Of a DNA stretch of 26,553 nucleotides, positions 24,178 to 26,553 are shown one piece after another; within the stretch, counting starts at the first letter, position 1; each line of letters begins with the position of its first letter. Under the pieces are notes generated by a model that saw nothing but the letters and a program-made list of their open reading frames with translations, was not told the origin of the DNA and did not search any database. The translations under genes were made by a program, and so were the position numbers. This DNA is from an uncultured Blautia sp. (GTDB taxonomy: Bacteria > Bacillota > Clostridia > Lachnospirales > Lachnospiraceae): positions 1 to 26,553 of the forward strand of contig NZ_CALFLA010000102.1 in NCBI RefSeq assembly GCF_937880195.1. The letters run 5' to 3'.

Positions 24178-26235
24178 TCAGGAATCTCTGCTGTACATAA
24201 AAAGTTCGTGAAGCGCCCTGGTAGCTGTAATATACTCTGCCTGAAGCTTCAGAGGGCTTTTGTCCTTTTTATCAAAAATCCCATAAACACGATCAAATTC
24301 CAGGCCTTTTGCAAGATAGAAGGTGGTAACGGTCAGACCCTTTTTAAATTTGCCGCTGTTCCGGTCAAAATAAGAAATTTCCTCCAGATCACCGGAGGTA
24401 TTTTCCGCCAGCTTCTCCTTCAGATAAAGAGCCGCCTCTTCTGCTTCCTTCTCCGTAAGGCAGATTACTGCCGCTGTTTCCAGCCTGTCTTTATCCGAAA
24501 GCCAGGTTTTTAGAACTTCATCCAAAGCGTCTCTTTTGTCTTTAAATTCCTTTTCTTCTACAGGGGCGCCATGGCGTTCAAAAAGTTCAACCCCCTCCAT
24601 TCCCACGATCCGTCCGGCATATTCTGCGATTTCTACCGTATTCCGGTAGCTTCTGTTCATATAGATCTTACGGATATTTCTTCCAAAGATCCTAGGCAGA
24701 AATTCCATAACGTCCTGTCTGTTTTCCTCCATAGTCTGGGCCTTGTCTCCAAGAATAGTCATGCGGCAGGGAAACAGTTTTTTCAGAAGAAGATACTGAA
24801 CCCAGGAATAATCCTGCATCTCATCCACCACAAGATGACGGATTTCCCTGTGTTCTCTGCAGCGGATCAGATTATGCTTCAAATAAAGAAGAGGGTAAAC
24901 GTCTTCGTATTTCAGGCTTCGTTTTTCCAACGGCTTTTTAGGCAGAGGATCATATCCTTCCCTGTCAAGGAAGCGGCTGTACAGTACGTAAAAATCCCTG
25001 ACCCCATACATGCTCTGAAATTTTTCTGTAAGTTCCTCTCTTTCTTCCTCAGAAAGATCTCTTCCACGAAGTGTTTCCACCTGGTCGATAAAATATTCTT
25101 CAACTGCTTCCATTCGGGACAGAAGAGGTATTTCCGAAAATTTAAAATAAAACAGCCGGATGATTTCTCCTTCTGTGAGAACATGACCCTTATATTCCAC
25201 ATCCCGGAAATTCATAAGCTCATCCTCAAGCTCCAAAATAAAGCCGTCCAGCCGTGAAATAAATTCCTGGGACTGTTTTTCTCTGTACCGCTTCCACAAG
25301 GACGGATTTTTGACTGCTTTCTCGATCTGGTCATATTTATCCTCGCAGTCTGCCGCCGTGTCCTGAAGGTCTTTGTAGGCAAAAAGGTCAAAGCTCATTT
25401 CCCGGATGTTCTCTTCTCCAAGCTCAGGAAGAATATGGGAAATATAATCTGCAAACACACTGTTTGGCGAAAGGATTAGAATATTGGAGGATTTCAGGTT
25501 TTTCCTGTCGTGGTAGAGAAGATAGGCGATTCTGTGAAGAGCTACAGAGGTTTTGCCGCTTCCTGCCGCTCCCTGGATCACCATGATCTTATCCTCTGTA
25601 TTGCGGATAATCGCATTCTGTTCCTTCTGGATGGTACGGATAATATTTTTAAGCTGTACTTCTCCGCTGCTTCCCAGTTCTGCTTTCAGAATATCGTCAT
25701 CGATCTTGATATCGCTTTCAAACTCATATACCATTTCTCCCCGGCGTATCTTATACTGCCACTTGGAGGTGATCTCCCCCTTCATTGTCCCTGCAGGGGC
25801 GTCGTAAGAAGCAGGTCCCTTGTCATAATCATAAAAAAGTCCACTTACAGGCGCTCTCCAGTCATTGACAAGAGGGCGGCTTCCGGCTCTTTCGGCAAGG
25901 TTGCCGATACCGATGTAAAAACGCTCCGGTTCTTCGTCGCCTTCATATATAAAGTCCACTCTGCCGAAAAAAGGAGAATCCAGCATATTCCGATATCTCT
26001 TTCTCAAAAGAAGCTGCTCCTGATTAGCGTTCACCTGGGCTAAAAGCGCCTGACGGTTGTCAAACTCCTCATAGCCGTACTGATCCATTTCTGTATAGTT
26101 TTCCCAGTAATATTCATGCATTTCTTCGATCTCCCTGGTTCCTGCCTCAAGAGAGGCATTTACCTCCTCAAGCTTTTTGTGAAGGCAGGAGATCGTCTGT
26201 TCCAGATATTCCCGTCCTGTTCTTTCTGTCTGCAT
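24178..26235 (-). CDS. HelD-like UvrD-family ATPase (RNA polymerase recycling helicase)
   Basis: A 685-residue superfamily 1 ATPase of the HelD type, proteins that enter RNA polymerase and release it from stalled complexes. An N-terminal coiled coil (about 5-80) is followed by the family marker LVNDWRAPVSGLFYDY (122-137). Walker A GAAGSGKTS is at 222-230 and Walker B VVDEMQDYS at 469-477. Later motifs include TILGDKAQTM and TTFYLAKGLEFDRVYGI. It is somewhat shorter than Bacillus HelD (about 774), consistent with smaller insert arms. The ATG at 26235 is 3 bases after the YbjQ stop with no clear ribosome site, so translation probably depends on coupling. Confidence 0.88.
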   Translation of the reverse strand: MQTERTGREYLEQTISCLHKKLEEVNASLEAGTREIEEMHEYYWENYTEMDQYGYEEFDNRQALLAQVNANQEQLLLRKRYRNMLDSPFFGRVDFIYEGDEEPERFYIGIGNLAERAGSRPLVNDWRAPVSGLFYDYDKGPASYDAPAGTMKGEITSKWQYKIRRGEMVYEFESDIKIDDDILKAELGSSGEVQLKNIIRTIQKEQNAIIRNTEDKIMVIQGAAGSGKTSVALHRIAYLLYHDRKNLKSSNILILSPNSVFADYISHILPELGEENIREMSFDLFAYKDLQDTAADCEDKYDQIEKAVKNPSLWKRYREKQSQEFISRLDGFILELEDELMNFRDVEYKGHVLTEGEIIRLFYFKFSEIPLLSRMEAVEEYFIDQVETLRGRDLSEEEREELTEKFQSMYGVRDFYVLYSRFLDREGYDPLPKKPLEKRSLKYEDVYPLLYLKHNLIRCREHREIRHLVVDEMQDYSWVQYLLLKKLFPCRMTILGDKAQTMEENRQDVMEFLPRIFGRNIRKIYMNRSYRNTVEIAEYAGRIVGMEGVELFERHGAPVEEKEFKDKRDALDEVLKTWLSDKDRLETAAVICLTEKEAEEAALYLKEKLAENTSGDLEEISYFDRNSGKFKKGLTVTTFYLAKGLEFDRVYGIFDKKDKSPLKLQAEYITATRALHELFMYSRDS

Positions 26236-26238
26236 CTG

Positions 26239-26553
26239 TCAGGCAACCACCACAGCCGTACCGCTGACTGTCACCATAAGCATCCCGTTGTCTGTACCCA
26301 GAACCTCATAGTCTACGTCTACGCCTATCACCGCATTGGCGCCTCGCTTCGCTGCCCTTTCTTCCATTTCATGGATTGCCTGCTCTCTGGCGTTTTGAAG
26401 TTCCTCCTCATATCCTGCAGATCTTCCTCCAAAAAAGTTGCGCATTCCTGCAGTAAAGTCTTTCAGCATATTCACTCCGCTGACAACCTCACCAAATACA
26501 ATTCCTTTATATTCTACAATTCTCTTACCTTCAATAGCGTTTGTTGTACTTAC
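26239..26553 (-). CDS. YbjQ-family (UPF0145) protein, 5' end cut by window edge
   Basis: 104 codons are visible and open to the window end, so the first few residues are missing. The family order is complete otherwise: [20 protein letters not shown], then [20 protein letters not shown], then [31 protein letters not shown] and a hydrophobic end [13 protein letters not shown]. YbjQ proteins are about 105 residues and form cytosolic pentamers; a heavy-metal-binding role has been proposed but is not proven. An internal GTG at 26475 could be mistaken for the start, but the conserved N-terminal residues upstream of it show that it is not. It is directly followed by the HelD-like gene. Confidence 0.9.
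   Translation of the reverse strand, partial: VSTTNAIEGKRIVEYKGIVFGEVVSGVNMLKDFTAGMRNFFGGRSAGYEEELQNAREQAIHEMEERAAKRGANAVIGVDVDYEVLGTDNGMLMVTVSGTAVVVA

Noticed and set aside
24571..25257. A 228-codon plus-strand frame opposite the HelD-like gene
   Set aside because: The minus strand encodes clearly conserved helicase motifs across the same stretch, and the plus-strand product resembles no family and lacks a ribosome site.

Overview
The window looks like ordinary chromosome from a spore-forming member of the Clostridia (Bacillota), most likely Lachnospiraceae. The grounds are AAGGAGG-type ribosome sites throughout, an AddAB recombination nuclease in place of RecBCD, an alpha/beta-type small acid-soluble spore protein, a PadR-HAAS/DUF1700-DUF4097-PspC cluster, Hsp33, a HelD-type helicase, and moderate G+C with AT-rich intergenic DNA. 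I see no rRNA, tRNA, insertion sequence, prophage, CRISPR array or replication origin. No gene-free stretch is longer than about 270 bases. Genes are cut by the window at both ends.

Layout. 1-1263: the first codons of a probable secreted protein or lipoprotein (minus strand) lie opposite an AraC-family regulator (plus strand), with a palindrome between them. 1260-5192: a phosphate module on the minus strand, made of a Na/Pi cotransporter with a PhoU-like tail, an OmpR/PhoB-type response regulator and a PhoR-like histidine kinase. It is preceded by three PhoP-box-like hexamers in 11-bp register. 5209-7441: a nitroreductase, YitT-family membrane protein and GreA-family factor in one minus-strand run, with a good sigma-A promoter. 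7470-10035: a minus-strand operon of PadR regulator, DUF1700 membrane protein, DUF4097 protein, PspC protein, a probable 39-residue membrane protein and a spore protein. It ends in a strong hairpin, and a dyad overlaps the promoter. 10063-11510: a plus-strand RNA m5C methyltransferase. 11533-18589: addB then addA on the minus strand, convergent with the methyltransferase. 18663-19198: a small plus-strand membrane-anchored protein with an FMN-binding-like fold. 19215-22865: a YqeM-like methyltransferase, Hsp33 and glutamine-dependent NAD synthetase, minus strand. 22905-24108: a lipoprotein with its own promoter and terminator. 24178-26553: a YbjQ-family protein (5' end cut) followed by a HelD-like helicase.

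How the genes work together. The 3.3-5.2 kb block reads as a compact phosphate-uptake and phosphate-sensing unit in which the regulator pair probably controls its own operon. The 7.5-10 kb operon looks like an envelope-sensing cassette: transcription factor, membrane-embedded partner, exported beta-rich protein and two small membrane proteins. It carries a spore DNA-binding protein at its tail, and its role is unknown. AddAB handles double-strand-break repair. HelD recycles stalled RNA polymerase and the GreA-family factor rescues backtracked polymerase, though they sit in different operons.

Two convergent gene pairs (around 1260 and 11510) end inside one shared inverted repeat, so the coding ends double as bidirectional terminators. 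Several starts were set at the ribosome site rather than at the longest open frame; the reasons are given per gene.
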